Part shown: positions 10,293-18,768 of the stretch, piece by piece
How the letters are laid out: each line of letters opens with the position of its first letter
Numbering within the stretch: position 1 is the stretch's first letter
DNA from: Rhodospirillales bacterium
GTDB lineage: Bacteria; Pseudomonadota; Alphaproteobacteria; Rhodospirillales; JANQFP01
Direction: 5' to 3'
Assembly (NCBI GenBank): GCA_028277795.1
Contig: JANQFP010000151.1
Coordinates: forward strand, 1-42,579
Length of the DNA: 42,579 nucleotides
Made by a program: the position numbers and the translations under genes
Notes under the pieces: generated by a model
Databases searched by the model: none
What the model saw: only the letters and a program-made list of their open reading frames with translations
What the model was told of the DNA's origin: nothing

Positions 10293-12419
10293 TCAACGTG
10301 ACCGTGAAATCCGGAAAATCTCGCACGGGTTCACATGGGGATCGAGACGGATCCATTGCTGCGACCCTTGCCATTCGAGGCGCCGGTCGGACAGCAGCTC
10401 CTCGGCAATGAAAGGCTCCCATTCGCCGAGTCCCATATCGGCCAACGGAAACCAGATGTGGGAGTCGTGGGTGTTGAACGGATCCAGGTTCACCGCCACG
10501 AACACCATGTTGGACCGGTCGGGCGTCATCTTGCCGTAGAACAGGATGTCGTCGCTGTCGGCGCGATAGAAGCGCAGGTTCTCCAACTCGTGCAGGGCAG
10601 GGTTCTCGTTGCGGATCCGGTTGACCCTGGTGACCTCGTCCTTGATGTTGCCGGGCCGATCCCAGTCCCAGACCTTGTACTCGTATTTCTCTGAGTTCAG
10701 GTACTCCTCCTTGCCCGGGATCGGGGTCGCCTCGCACAGCTCGAAACCGTTGTAGATGCCGTAGACGCTGGACAGGGTCGCGGCCAGGACCAGCCGGATC
10801 ACATGGGCGGGCCGGCCGCCGGTCTGCAGGAACGGCGGATTGATGTCCGGCGTGTTGGTGAAGAAGTTGGGCCGCAGGTATTCCTTGATGTCCGTCTGGG
10901 TGAGCTCGGTCAGGTACTCGGTGAACTCGTCCTTGGTGTGGCGCCAGGTGAAGTAGGTGTAGGACTGCGAGAAGCCCACCTTGGCCATCATGGTCAGCCG
11001 CTCCGGACGGGTGAACGCCTCGGCGAAGAACAATACGTCCGGGTGCTTGGCCTTGATCTCGCGGATCACCCACTCCCAGAAGGGCACCGGCTTGGTGTGC
11101 GGGTTGTCGACGCGGAAGATCTTGACCCCCTGATCGATCCAGAACTCGAAGGTCGACTTGAGTTCGTGCCACAACGACTCCCAATCCTCGTTGAAGAAGT
11201 CGACGTTGACGATGTCCTGGTACTTCTTCGGCGGGTTCTCGGCGTACTTGATGGTCCCGTCGGGCCGGAACAGGAACCACTCCGGGTGGTCCTTGATCCA
11301 CGGATGGTCCGGCGCGCACTGGATGGCGAAGTCGAGCGCCACCTCCATGCCGTGGTCGTGACAGGCCTTCACCAGCCGGCGGAAATCCGCGAGCGTGCCC
11401 AGCTCGGGATGGACGGCCTTGTGGCCGCCCTCCTCGGAGCCGATGGCATAGGGGCTGCCCGGCGCGTCGGGACCCGGGTTCAGGGTGTTGTTGGGTCCCT
11501 TGCGGTGAGTCCGCCCGATGGGATGGATGGGCACGAAATAGACCACGTCGAAGCCCATGGCGCGGACCTCGGGGAACCGGGCGACGCAATCGTCGAAGGT
11601 GGCGCTCTTGCCGGGGACGGTTCCCTGGGAGCGCGGAAACATCTCGTACCAGGCAGCGAACCGTGCCCGCACCCGGTCGACGGTCACCGGGATCTCGTGG
11701 TCGTAACGGATCTTGGTGCGGTTGTCAGGCCAGCGGGAAATGGTGGCCCGCAGATCGGCATCCAGGAGCAGGCCGGCCCGGCCCGCCTGGTCCAGCGCGT
11801 CGAAGCGTTTCAGGACGTCGGCGAGCCTGTCGGCATCCTCGCCTTTCGCCCGGCCGGCCGTCTCCTCGACGATCTGTCGTCCTTCTTGCAGCTCCAGCGC
11901 GACGTTCTGGCCATCGGCGAGCTTCTTCTCCACCTCGTCGCACCAGGATGCGTGCAGGTCCGTCCACGCCTCGACGGTGTAGACGTACTGCGCGTTTTCG
12001 GTGAGCTCGATGCTCCCGGTCCACAGGTCGAGCCCCGGGTTGACCAGGGTCATCGGCGCCTCGCGCCACGCCGTCTCGTCATGGCGGCGGTAGAGAAGCA
12101 CGGGGGCGAGCTTGTCGTGGCCCTCACGGAAAATGGCGGCCGAGACCTCGAGGACATCGCCGACCTCGCGCTTGACCGGGAAGCGCCCGTGCTCCACCTG
12201 CGGGCGGACGCCGCGGATGACGATGGACCGGCTCTTGAGGCCGAGACCGGGCGCGGAGAACAGCCGCTTCCGGCGCCCACCGCGCGCCGACTCGTCCTTA
12301 TGGGTCTTGAAGGACTCCGGCGGGTGCGTCTCCGCTCCCGCCGATGTCTCTGCACCCCGCGTCGGCCCGGTCTTGTCCGGTGACCGTGCCTTTCCCGTCC
12401 GCTGCCCGGATTTCGCCAT
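10293..12419 (-). CDS. glgE: Alpha-1,4-glucan:maltose-1-phosphate maltosyltransferase
   Basis: A 708-residue GH13_3 enzyme that extends alpha-1,4-glucan by two glucose units using maltose-1-phosphate. A charged N-terminal extension of about 55 residues (rich in Lys, Arg, Thr and Ser) precedes the usual N domain (GVRPQVEHGRFPVKREVGD), which is a little longer than usual. Catalytic residues are the nucleophile Asp438 in FRVDNPHTKP and the acid/base Glu467 in FFAEAFTRP. The ATG at 12419 has a GAGGAAG Shine-Dalgarno. It is the first gene of the minus-strand operon with treS/mak and glgB. The promoter must lie in the AT-rich region above 12420. Confidence 0.97.
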   Translation of the reverse strand: MAKSGQRTGKARSPDKTGPTRGAETSAGAETHPPESFKTHKDESARGGRRKRLFSAPGLGLKSRSIVIRGVRPQVEHGRFPVKREVGDVLEVSAAIFREGHDKLAPVLLYRRHDETAWREAPMTLVNPGLDLWTGSIELTENAQYVYTVEAWTDLHASWCDEVEKKLADGQNVALELQEGRQIVEETAGRAKGEDADRLADVLKRFDALDQAGRAGLLLDADLRATISRWPDNRTKIRYDHEIPVTVDRVRARFAAWYEMFPRSQGTVPGKSATFDDCVARFPEVRAMGFDVVYFVPIHPIGRTHRKGPNNTLNPGPDAPGSPYAIGSEEGGHKAVHPELGTLADFRRLVKACHDHGMEVALDFAIQCAPDHPWIKDHPEWFLFRPDGTIKYAENPPKKYQDIVNVDFFNEDWESLWHELKSTFEFWIDQGVKIFRVDNPHTKPVPFWEWVIREIKAKHPDVLFFAEAFTRPERLTMMAKVGFSQSYTYFTWRHTKDEFTEYLTELTQTDIKEYLRPNFFTNTPDINPPFLQTGGRPAHVIRLVLAATLSSVYGIYNGFELCEATPIPGKEEYLNSEKYEYKVWDWDRPGNIKDEVTRVNRIRNENPALHELENLRFYRADSDDILFYGKMTPDRSNMVFVAVNLDPFNTHDSHIWFPLADMGLGEWEPFIAEELLSDRRLEWQGSQQWIRLDPHVNPCEIFRISRSR

Positions 12420-12743
12420 GACTTCCTCGCCCCCATTCGGTTCCTGACCCTGTTCGGTTCACCATCGATCGGCGCCGGTGCCGGATCAAGTTCATAAACA
12501 TCCGGATCAAGTGGCGTTTTTGCTGGCCTGTCCTCAGGCGCCGCAACCTCGGACCGGATGCCCGCGAAACCCCTTCCCCTCGAAGGCCGCAAGCCAAGAT
12601 TCATATGGCGGCAAACCAAAAAACGATAATCAGCCGCAGTTCTTAAACAAATCAATTCCCAAACGATAACGATAGGGGAAGATTGTTTGAAAACCTAAAA
12701 GAATGCATGAGTCAGAACGCGAATTTCAGTATAATATATAATC
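12420..12743. other. Intergenic region with AT-rich island upstream of glgE
   Basis: No gene is supported in these 324 nt. From about 12600 to 12790 the base composition changes sharply from GC-rich to AT-rich, with runs such as TATAATATATAATC (12730-12743). ACGATAA occurs at 12623-12629 and again at 12663-12669, followed by ACGATAG (12669-12675). These spaced hexamers could be regulator-binding sites. The island covers the likely promoter of the glgE operon and the 3' end of the small regulator gene at 12744. Confidence 0.5.
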
Positions 12744-13199
12744 TCATGTTAGATATTCTTCTATGTATTGAACTTTATCTAGCAAACGCTCAACAACCTC
12801 CAGAATTTCGGCCCTTTCCCCTGGAGATATTTCCTTTCCTGCCGGGCTGTCCGGATCCATCGCTTCGCTGATCGCTTCCGATAAATCGCCCACCGCCGCC
12901 TGTACGGCAAGCGCCGAACGCAGCAAATCCACTTCCGTTTCCGATCGCCGTGATACCCAGCGCACCAGCTGCATTTCATAGGCTCTGAGGATCGGCGGTT
13001 CGCCCAGCGCCTCCCTGACGAAGGCGGCGTCCAGCGCCAGCGCCTGGCGTACGGAGGGGACCGCCCCATGATCCGGATCGGACCACTTGCGGATCAAGGA
13101 AGCCGAACGGTCGACGGCGGCGGCGGCTGCGTTCTCGCCAAGACCCGTTTTGATTCGGGTGACGGCGGCTGCGAACGAGCCCGGTGTGCGCGTTTTCAT
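12744..13199 (-). CDS. Small HTH-like hypothetical protein
   Basis: A 151-residue protein of no named family that I recognise. The first 60 residues look like a phage-repressor or CII-type helix-turn-helix: AAAAVDRSASLIRKWSDPDH has the spacing of the turn and recognition helix, followed by VPSVRQALALD. The rest is helical and acidic (ending VERLLDKVQYIEEYLT), probably an oligomerisation region. Its 3' end lies in the AT-rich island and its base composition is lower in GC than neighbouring genes, which hints at transfer or prophage ancestry. It lies upstream of the glgE operon on the same strand, so it could regulate that operon, but that is conjecture. Confidence 0.65.
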   Translation of the reverse strand: MKTRTPGSFAAAVTRIKTGLGENAAAAAVDRSASLIRKWSDPDHGAVPSVRQALALDAAFVREALGEPPILRAYEMQLVRWVSRRSETEVDLLRSALAVQAAVGDLSEAISEAMDPDSPAGKEISPGERAEILEVVERLLDKVQYIEEYLT

Positions 13200-13623
13200 G
13201 ATTTCACCCCCCTTCTGGTCCGACGGTGGCCGCCGTCCATCGGTCTCCGAGCTTGACCGCTGCGCTCCTTAATAGCGGCACCGCGCGTCCCGTATCCAGT
13301 CACAACGGGTCGATGGTCGGTCCGGGATGCCCGGCCACGTTTTCGCGACCCGCGCTCACGGGGGTGCCGTGGACCGCGCCCGGGCGAGGGTCACCGTCAT
13401 TTCGGAATCGCCTTTGATGTGCAGATCCGAGGCCAGCGCGGCTATGTGGTCCATTGAGCCCACCTTCGTCCTGATGGTACACGCGGAAGCCGCCTGTCCA
13501 TGATCCGGCGGCGCCACGCCGTTTCGCCATGGGGACAGCAGAGTACGGCGTGACCCGAAACATGACCATGCTCGGTGGCGCAACACCCCGCGACCCGCGG
13601 CGCCCACAACGGAGTGTCGAGCG
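13200..13623. other. Divergent intergenic region
   Basis: 424 nt between the minus-strand HTH-like gene and the plus-strand CNNM gene. Several open frames cross it, but their Arg/Pro-rich composition and lack of any recognisable motif argue against coding. It should hold two divergent promoters. A GGAG Shine-Dalgarno (13611-13614) precedes the CNNM ATG at 13624. Confidence 0.4.
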
Positions 13624-14721
13624 ATGCTGGACCACGGACTCGAAGTTGCGACCTGGCTCGGAATAGCCTTCTGCATCTCGCAGTCGGCGTTGTTCTCCGG
13701 CATGAACCTGGCCATGTTCAGCCTCAGCCGGCTGCGGCTCGAGGTCGAGGTGGCGTCGGGGAATGCGGGGGCGGCCAAGGTGCTAGCCATGCGCCGCGAT
13801 TCGAACTTCCTCCTGACAACCATCCTGTGGGGAAACGTGGGCGTCAACGTGCTCCTGACGCTGCTTTCGGACAGCGTGCTCACCGGCGTCGGCGCCTTCC
13901 TGTTCTCGACCGTGGTCATCACCTTGTTCGGCGAAATCGCGCCGCAGGCGTATTTCAGCCGGAACGCGCTGAAGGTTGCGCTGCATCTCAGTCCGGTGTT
14001 GCGGCTGTACCAGGTCCTTCTCTATCCCGTGGCCAAGCCTTTCGCCTTGCTGCTCGATGCCTGGTTGGGGAAGGAGAGCATCCAGTACTTCCGCGAACAC
14101 AATCTGCGGGAACTGATCCGAAAGCACATTGACGCTCCCGAGGCCGCCGACATCGATCGGCTGGAAGGACTCGGCGCCCTTAACTTCCTTTCCCTCGACG
14201 ATCTGCCGGTGGTCATGGAGGGCGAACCGGTCGATCCGGCCAGCGTGATCCGGTTGCCGTGGGGAGAGAGCGGCCCGATGTTTCCCGAATTCACCGAGTC
14301 TGCCGACGATCCCTTCCTGCAAGCGGTCGAGGCGTCGGGGAAGCCGTGGGTGATCATCACCGACGAGCAGGACGAGCCGCAGCTCGTTCTCGATTCGGAT
14401 GGCTTCCTGAGACACGTCCTGTTTCGCCGCGCGGTGACGGATCCCATGAGATTCTGTCACCGGCCGATCATCGTCAAATCGCGGTCGACACCGCTGGGGT
14501 GGGTCCTGTCGCGATTGCGGTACTCGCTCCCGCGGTTCTCCGACAAAGTCATCGAACACGACGTCATCGTGCTGTGGAACGACTCCAGACGCGTGATCAC
14601 CGGCAGCGATATCCTCGGGCGCCTCCTGGAGGGGATCGCCGATCAATTCACACCGGCTTCGATACAGCCCGGTGAGAAGCCCGGGTCGGCGTCGTCGGTT
14701 CGAGGGGAACCGAGGGCGTGA
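13624..14721 (+). CDS. CNNM (DUF21) transmembrane domain protein
   Basis: A 365-residue membrane protein related to the CNNM/CorC class, which is linked to Mg2+ and Co2+ transport. Residues about 5-145 are the DUF21 domain with four hydrophobic segments; LFSGMNLAMFSLSRLRLEVE and TTILWGNVGVNVLLT are typical, as is the LFGEIAPQAYFSRNA signature. The C-terminal part (about 190-345) contains the expected CBS-pair region, but only weakly similar to canonical CBS motifs (for example PWVIITDEQDEPQLVLDSDG). There is no clear CorC_HlyC domain. The ATG at 13624 is 9 nt after GGAG. It precedes the MscS/MgtE genes on the same strand, with a 163-nt gap. Confidence 0.88.
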   Translation: MLDHGLEVATWLGIAFCISQSALFSGMNLAMFSLSRLRLEVEVASGNAGAAKVLAMRRDSNFLLTTILWGNVGVNVLLTLLSDSVLTGVGAFLFSTVVITLFGEIAPQAYFSRNALKVALHLSPVLRLYQVLLYPVAKPFALLLDAWLGKESIQYFREHNLRELIRKHIDAPEAADIDRLEGLGALNFLSLDDLPVVMEGEPVDPASVIRLPWGESGPMFPEFTESADDPFLQAVEASGKPWVIITDEQDEPQLVLDSDGFLRHVLFRRAVTDPMRFCHRPIIVKSRSTPLGWVLSRLRYSLPRFSDKVIEHDVIVLWNDSRRVITGSDILGRLLEGIADQFTPASIQPGEKPGSASSVRGEPRA

Positions 14722-14884
14722 ACGCACCGGCTCGACCATGAACCGCGTTGTGCGAACCCAGCGCGACGCTACACAATATGTCTGGCGTCTCGGCCGCACA
14801 TCATCTGCGACCCCGCTGGAACGACGTCTTCGGTGCCATCGGCCCGGCGACGGCTGATGGCCATCGGTGAGGGAGGTCATTGCC

Positions 14885-15766
14885 ATGAATTGGGATGTGT
14901 TGCCGTGGCGCGAGTTCGCCACGACCCTGGTGCTGATTCTCGCCTTGGTTTCGGTCCAGCGCCTGATCGTGGTGTACATCCGCCGCAAGGACGAGATCCT
15001 GGACGGACCTCGTCGGCGCCTCATCTCCAACGTCCGCAACGCCACGTTTCTGCTGATTCTGTTCGGACTGGTCTTCATCTGGGCCCCGTCGCTGAGGACG
15101 TTCGCCCTGTCGTTGACGGCCCTCGCCGTGGCGATCATCCTCGCCACCCGCGAACTGCTCCTGTGCCTGAGCGGCGCGGTGATGCGGGCGTCGACCCAGG
15201 AGATCAGGGTCGGGGATTGGGTTGAGATCGCCGGCATTCGCGGCGAGGTGATCGACCAGAACATCCTCGCCGTGCGGCTGCAGGAACTGCCCGCCGACGG
15301 CAGGTCCCACGACTTCACGGGCCGGACCGTATCCATCCCCAACAGTCTGTTGTTGACGGGCCCGGTGAAGAACGAACGGTTCTTCAAACGGTATGTTTAT
15401 CAAACCTTCTCCCTGACAATGGACGCCGGCATCGATACCGAGCGCGTCGAAAAGGCTGTTCTGGCCTCGCTCGCCGACAGCTTGGCCAGCCACCTGGAGG
15501 TGGCCAAGCGCTACAACGCCATGATCGAACGCAAGGCGAGCCTCGACATTCGGGGCGTGGAGCCAATGGTCGCCCTGGAGACCCTCGACGACGGCCGGGT
15601 CCGCATGACCGTGACGGCCTTCATGCCCACCCGCCACGCCATCGCGTTCGAGCAGAACGCGGTACGGGAGGGATTGGCCGTCATTCGCGGGGAGAATTCG
15701 GCGACCGTACCCGACGGCCAGTCGGGCCGAACGCGCCAAGGCACGCCGATCAGGACGGAGGCCTAG
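14885..15766 (+). CDS. Mechanosensitive ion channel family protein (MscS type)
   Basis: A 293-residue inner-membrane protein with an MscS-like layout: a first hydrophobic helix (about 10-30), two more between about 55 and 105 (LLILFGLVFIWAPSL; LSLTALAVAIILATRELLL), then the beta domain (IRVGDWVEIAGIRGEVIDQN) and VSIPNSLLLTGPVKN, which corresponds to the MscS 'IPNS' strand. A cytoplasmic alpha/beta domain follows. The ATG at 14885 has a GGGAGG Shine-Dalgarno (14871-14876); a GTG at 14867 is further from any signal. The next MscS-like gene begins 6 nt after its stop, so it is probably the first cistron of the coupled set running to mgtE. Confidence 0.9.
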   Translation: MNWDVLPWREFATTLVLILALVSVQRLIVVYIRRKDEILDGPRRRLISNVRNATFLLILFGLVFIWAPSLRTFALSLTALAVAIILATRELLLCLSGAVMRASTQEIRVGDWVEIAGIRGEVIDQNILAVRLQELPADGRSHDFTGRTVSIPNSLLLTGPVKNERFFKRYVYQTFSLTMDAGIDTERVEKAVLASLADSLASHLEVAKRYNAMIERKASLDIRGVEPMVALETLDDGRVRMTVTAFMPTRHAIAFEQNAVREGLAVIRGENSATVPDGQSGRTRQGTPIRTEA

Positions 15767-15772
15767 AAGACC

Positions 15773-16612
15773 ATGGAACCACTTCTCGACTGGACCCGGC
15801 CTTTCATCGAAGCGGCGACAGCATTCGCCACGTGGGCCGTGGAGTATCTGCCGAGCCTGTTGGGCGGCATCGTGTTGTTCGTCTTCGGGCTCGTGGTCGC
15901 CCGTTTTCTCAAGGCGCTGACCGTCCGCATCACCAACGGCCTCGACCGGCTTTTCGTCCGCTTCACCCTTGGCAAGGTGGCCGACGCCGAGAAGCTTCAG
16001 GAACGCTCCGCCTCGGTGGCCGCCACGGTCGTCTACTGGGTCACCGTCATCGTGTTCGCCGCCGCCGCCGCCCATGTCCTGGGGCTGGTCGTCCTCACCG
16101 AGGGCCTGGGCACCATCGCCGCCTACATCCCCAACCTGGTGACCGGCATCCTCATCATCGTTGCCGGGTTCTTCCTCGGGAACGTGGCCCAGCAAGGAGT
16201 CCGGCGGATGATGACCACCGGCACCCTCCGCCAGAGGGCCATCATCGGCCGCGCGGCGCAGGGCATCACCGTGGTCACCATCTTCGCCATCGGCTTGGCC
16301 CAGATCGGCATCGACGTGTCGGTGTTCGTCGTCATTTTGGCGGTCATGCTGGGAGCGTTCCTCGGTGGTGGGGCTCTCGCCGTGGGACTGGGATCGCAGG
16401 TCCTGGTCCGCAACATCATCGGCGCCCACTACATCTCCGACAAGGTGGTCGCGGGCCGCCGGATCCGTGTCGGCGGTCACGAGGGCACCATTCTCCAGCG
16501 CACGCCGGTATCGGTGGTCGTCGAGACGGACGAGGGACAGGTGGTCATCCCGGCCAAGGCCTTTCTTGAGGAAACCAGCGTTCTGCTGACGGAGGGACAG
16601 GACCATGACTGA
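15773..16612 (+). CDS. Second, divergent mechanosensitive channel family protein
   Basis: A 279-residue membrane protein. Hydrophobic helices occur near 27-45, 80-102, 115-135 and 160-200. The pore-like helix is rich in Gly and Ala (MLGAFLGGGALAVGLGSQVLVRNIIGAHYI), as in MscS/CmpX-type proteins, and a short beta domain follows (VAGRRIRVGGHEGTILQRT). It stops about 45 residues after that domain, so it lacks the large MscS C-terminal vestibule; this is its natural stop, not a frameshift. It differs from the gene before it and is not a simple tandem duplicate. Its last 8 nt overlap the start of the next gene, indicating translational coupling. Confidence 0.88.
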   Translation: MEPLLDWTRPFIEAATAFATWAVEYLPSLLGGIVLFVFGLVVARFLKALTVRITNGLDRLFVRFTLGKVADAEKLQERSASVAATVVYWVTVIVFAAAAAHVLGLVVLTEGLGTIAAYIPNLVTGILIIVAGFFLGNVAQQGVRRMMTTGTLRQRAIIGRAAQGITVVTIFAIGLAQIGIDVSVFVVILAVMLGAFLGGGALAVGLGSQVLVRNIIGAHYISDKVVAGRRIRVGGHEGTILQRTPVSVVVETDEGQVVIPAKAFLEETSVLLTEGQDHD

Positions 16613-17465
16613 CGGACTCGGATTGGTGCTCGGCTTTCTCGAACACGATCCCGGCGGCGCGGCGCGGGTGCTCGAGGACAGGCCCGCCGCCCATGTGGCC
16701 GCCTTGCTGCGCAGGACCGCTCCCGTCACCGCGGGCCGGCTGCTCGCCCACATGGTGCCGCGGCAGGCGGCAAGGGTCATGGAGGAGTTCCCCCCGGACC
16801 AGATGGCCGGATACCTGCGCCCCCTGGCCGCCGACGAGGCGGCCGCCATCCTCGGGCATCTGTCCGCCGAGGCCCGTCGGCCGGCGCTCAGCGCCATGGC
16901 GCGGGGCCGGGCCCGGGCCTGTCGGACGCTTTTGCGCTACAGGGATGACGAGGTTGGCGCCTGGATGAAGGTCGACGTGATGTCCTGCCCCGACGACATC
17001 ACCGCCGGCGAGGCGCTGAGGCGCCTGCGCCGCGAGGACGGGTCCGTCATGTCGCACATCTACGTGGTCTTCCGGGACGGGCGCCTGAGGGGCGCGGTGG
17101 AGGCCGGAGCCCTCCTGCGGGCCGATCGGAAGACGCCGGTGCTGTCCCTGGCAGCCGGTGCCCGCGGCGCCCTTCAGGCCCGCGCACCGCTGACCTCGGT
17201 GTCTGGACATCAGGCCTGGGTCCTGCACGACCAACTGCCGGTGGTCGACCGCAGGGGCCGTCTGATGGGGGTGCTGCGGCACGTGGACCTGCGCCGCGGC
17301 CTGCTGCGTCTGCAGGCTGGCGAGGCCGAGGAGGAGACCACGGACGTCTTCCTGGCGATCACCGAATCCTATGCCACCGGGATGTCCGAGCTTCTGGGCA
17401 TGCTGCTGCCCGGGACGGCCCGGGACCGCGGCGCACGATCGGGAGAACACCGCCATGTCCGCTGA
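16605..17465 (+). CDS. Soluble MgtE_N + CBS domain protein
   Basis: A 286-residue protein built like the cytoplasmic part of an MgtE magnesium channel but with no membrane helices. Residues 1 to about 110 are helical MgtE_N-type repeats (DPGGAARVLEDRPAAHVAAL; LADEAAAILGHL-type turns). Two CBS-like units follow, about 120-175 (WMKVDVMSCPDDITAGEALR) and about 195-245 (LPVVDRRGRLMGVLRHVDL). The tail (EEETTDVFLAITESYATGMS) stops where a channel would enter the membrane. It overlaps the gene before by 8 nt and mgtE by 11 nt, so it is co-translated with both. It could be a separate Mg2+ sensor or regulatory subunit for MgtE or the MscS proteins; that role is inference. Confidence 0.85.
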   Translation: MTDGLGLVLGFLEHDPGGAARVLEDRPAAHVAALLRRTAPVTAGRLLAHMVPRQAARVMEEFPPDQMAGYLRPLAADEAAAILGHLSAEARRPALSAMARGRARACRTLLRYRDDEVGAWMKVDVMSCPDDITAGEALRRLRREDGSVMSHIYVVFRDGRLRGAVEAGALLRADRKTPVLSLAAGARGALQARAPLTSVSGHQAWVLHDQLPVVDRRGRLMGVLRHVDLRRGLLRLQAGEAEEETTDVFLAITESYATGMSELLGMLLPGTARDRGARSGEHRHVR

Positions 17466-18768
17466 TCTCGCCGCGACGGTCCTGGCCCTCAACAGGCGGT
17501 TCCTGCTCGACCATCCGGAACAGGCCGCCCGTCGCCTGGAGACCCTGCCCCCCGAGGAGGTGGCCGCGACCCTGTCGGCCCTCCCGGTCCGGGTGACCCT
17601 GTCCGCCTGGGACCAGTTGGCGACCAACATCGCCGCCACGGTGGCCGCGCTGCTGCCCGACCGGACCCTGGATGCCATCCTGGAAGCCTGGAACGCGCCG
17701 CGGGCGGCCTCGTTGCTGGCCCGTCTTCCCGAGGACGTGCGGGACCGCGTGTTGCAGCGCGCACCTTCGGCCCTTGCCGACGAGCTGAACCGCCTGATGG
17801 CCTACCCGCAGGACAGCGCCGGGGCCCTGATGGATACCGCCGTGAGCACCTTCCGGGGCGACACGACGGTGCGCGATGTCTGGCGCCGCCTGCGCCTCAC
17901 CGGGCGACGGCCGCCCCGCCAGATCTTCGTCCTGGACGCGCAGAACCGTCCGGTGGCGACGGTGCATGTGCAGGATCTCGCCATGGCCGAAGGAGGGGAA
18001 ACGCTGGATGACCTGGCCCGTCCCGTGCCGGCTGCCGTGTCAGAAGTCGCCCCCCGGTCCGAGGTGGTCGACACCTTGGAAGAGCACCGACTGGCCGAGA
18101 TTCCGGTCACCGATATCGACGGACGCCTGTTGGGCGTCATTCGCGCCCCGACGTTGATCGAGGCGGTGAAGGAAGAGGTCAGCGCCGAGATCCAGACCAT
18201 GGTCGGCGTCAGCAAGGAGGAGCGCGCCCTGTCGAGCAGCTTCACCGCCGTGCGGCGGCGCCTTCCGTGGCTGCAGATCAACCTCCTGACCGCCTTCCTG
18301 GCGGCCGCGGTGGTGGGGGTGTTCGAAGACACCATCGCCCGCTTCACCGCCCTGGCAGTCCTGCTGCCCGTGGTCGCCGGACAGTCGGGCAACACCGGCG
18401 CACAGGCACTGGCCGTCACCATGCGAGGCCTCGCCCTGAGGGAGATCGCGGTGCGCGACTGGCTCCGCGTCCTGGTCAAGGAGACCAGCGCCGGGTTCAT
18501 GAACGGGCTCGCGGTCGCGGCGACCACCGGCGCCGGGGTCTATGTGTGGAGCGGCAGCATCGGTCTGCTGCTGGTCATCGTCCTGTCCATGGTGCTGTCG
18601 ATGATCGCCGCAGGCGCGGCCGGCGCTCTGGTTCCGATCATCCTGGTGCGCCTGCGTCAGGACCCTGCCCAGGCGTCGTCAATCATCCTCACCACAGTGA
18701 CCGACGTGGCTGGCTTCTTCTCGTTCCTCGGTATCGCGACACTCCTGGCGGGGCTTCTCGCCACATGA
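17455..18768 (+). CDS. mgtE: Magnesium transporter MgtE
   Basis: A 437-residue Mg2+ channel. Domains: MgtE_N superhelix (1 to about 120), CBS pair (about 125-255; PVTDIDGRLLGVIRAPTLIEA), plug helix, then five membrane helices (about 275-437). The pore signature LLPVVAGQSGNTGAQALAVT is intact, and the selectivity Asp of the family is present as Asp417 in TTVTDVAGFF. The length is typical. The ATG at 17455 overlaps the end of the soluble MgtE_N/CBS gene; the frame is open upstream but without homology. It is the last gene of the coupled ion-flux set. Nothing resembling an M-box is seen directly upstream, as expected for an internal cistron. Confidence 0.95.
   Translation: MSADLAATVLALNRRFLLDHPEQAARRLETLPPEEVAATLSALPVRVTLSAWDQLATNIAATVAALLPDRTLDAILEAWNAPRAASLLARLPEDVRDRVLQRAPSALADELNRLMAYPQDSAGALMDTAVSTFRGDTTVRDVWRRLRLTGRRPPRQIFVLDAQNRPVATVHVQDLAMAEGGETLDDLARPVPAAVSEVAPRSEVVDTLEEHRLAEIPVTDIDGRLLGVIRAPTLIEAVKEEVSAEIQTMVGVSKEERALSSSFTAVRRRLPWLQINLLTAFLAAAVVGVFEDTIARFTALAVLLPVVAGQSGNTGAQALAVTMRGLALREIAVRDWLRVLVKETSAGFMNGLAVAATTGAGVYVWSGSIGLLLVIVLSMVLSMIAAGAAGALVPIILVRLRQDPAQASSIILTTVTDVAGFFSFLGIATLLAGLLAT

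Noticed and set aside
7887..10301. 804-codon plus-strand frame antisense to treS
   Set aside because: Composition is rich in Arg, His, Gly and Val with no domain, and it lies opposite a fully conserved TreS/Mak protein.
14801..16897. 698-codon minus-strand frame antisense to the MscS genes
   Set aside because: Rich in Asp, Gly, His and Gln, with no recognisable domain; the plus strand carries clear channel genes.
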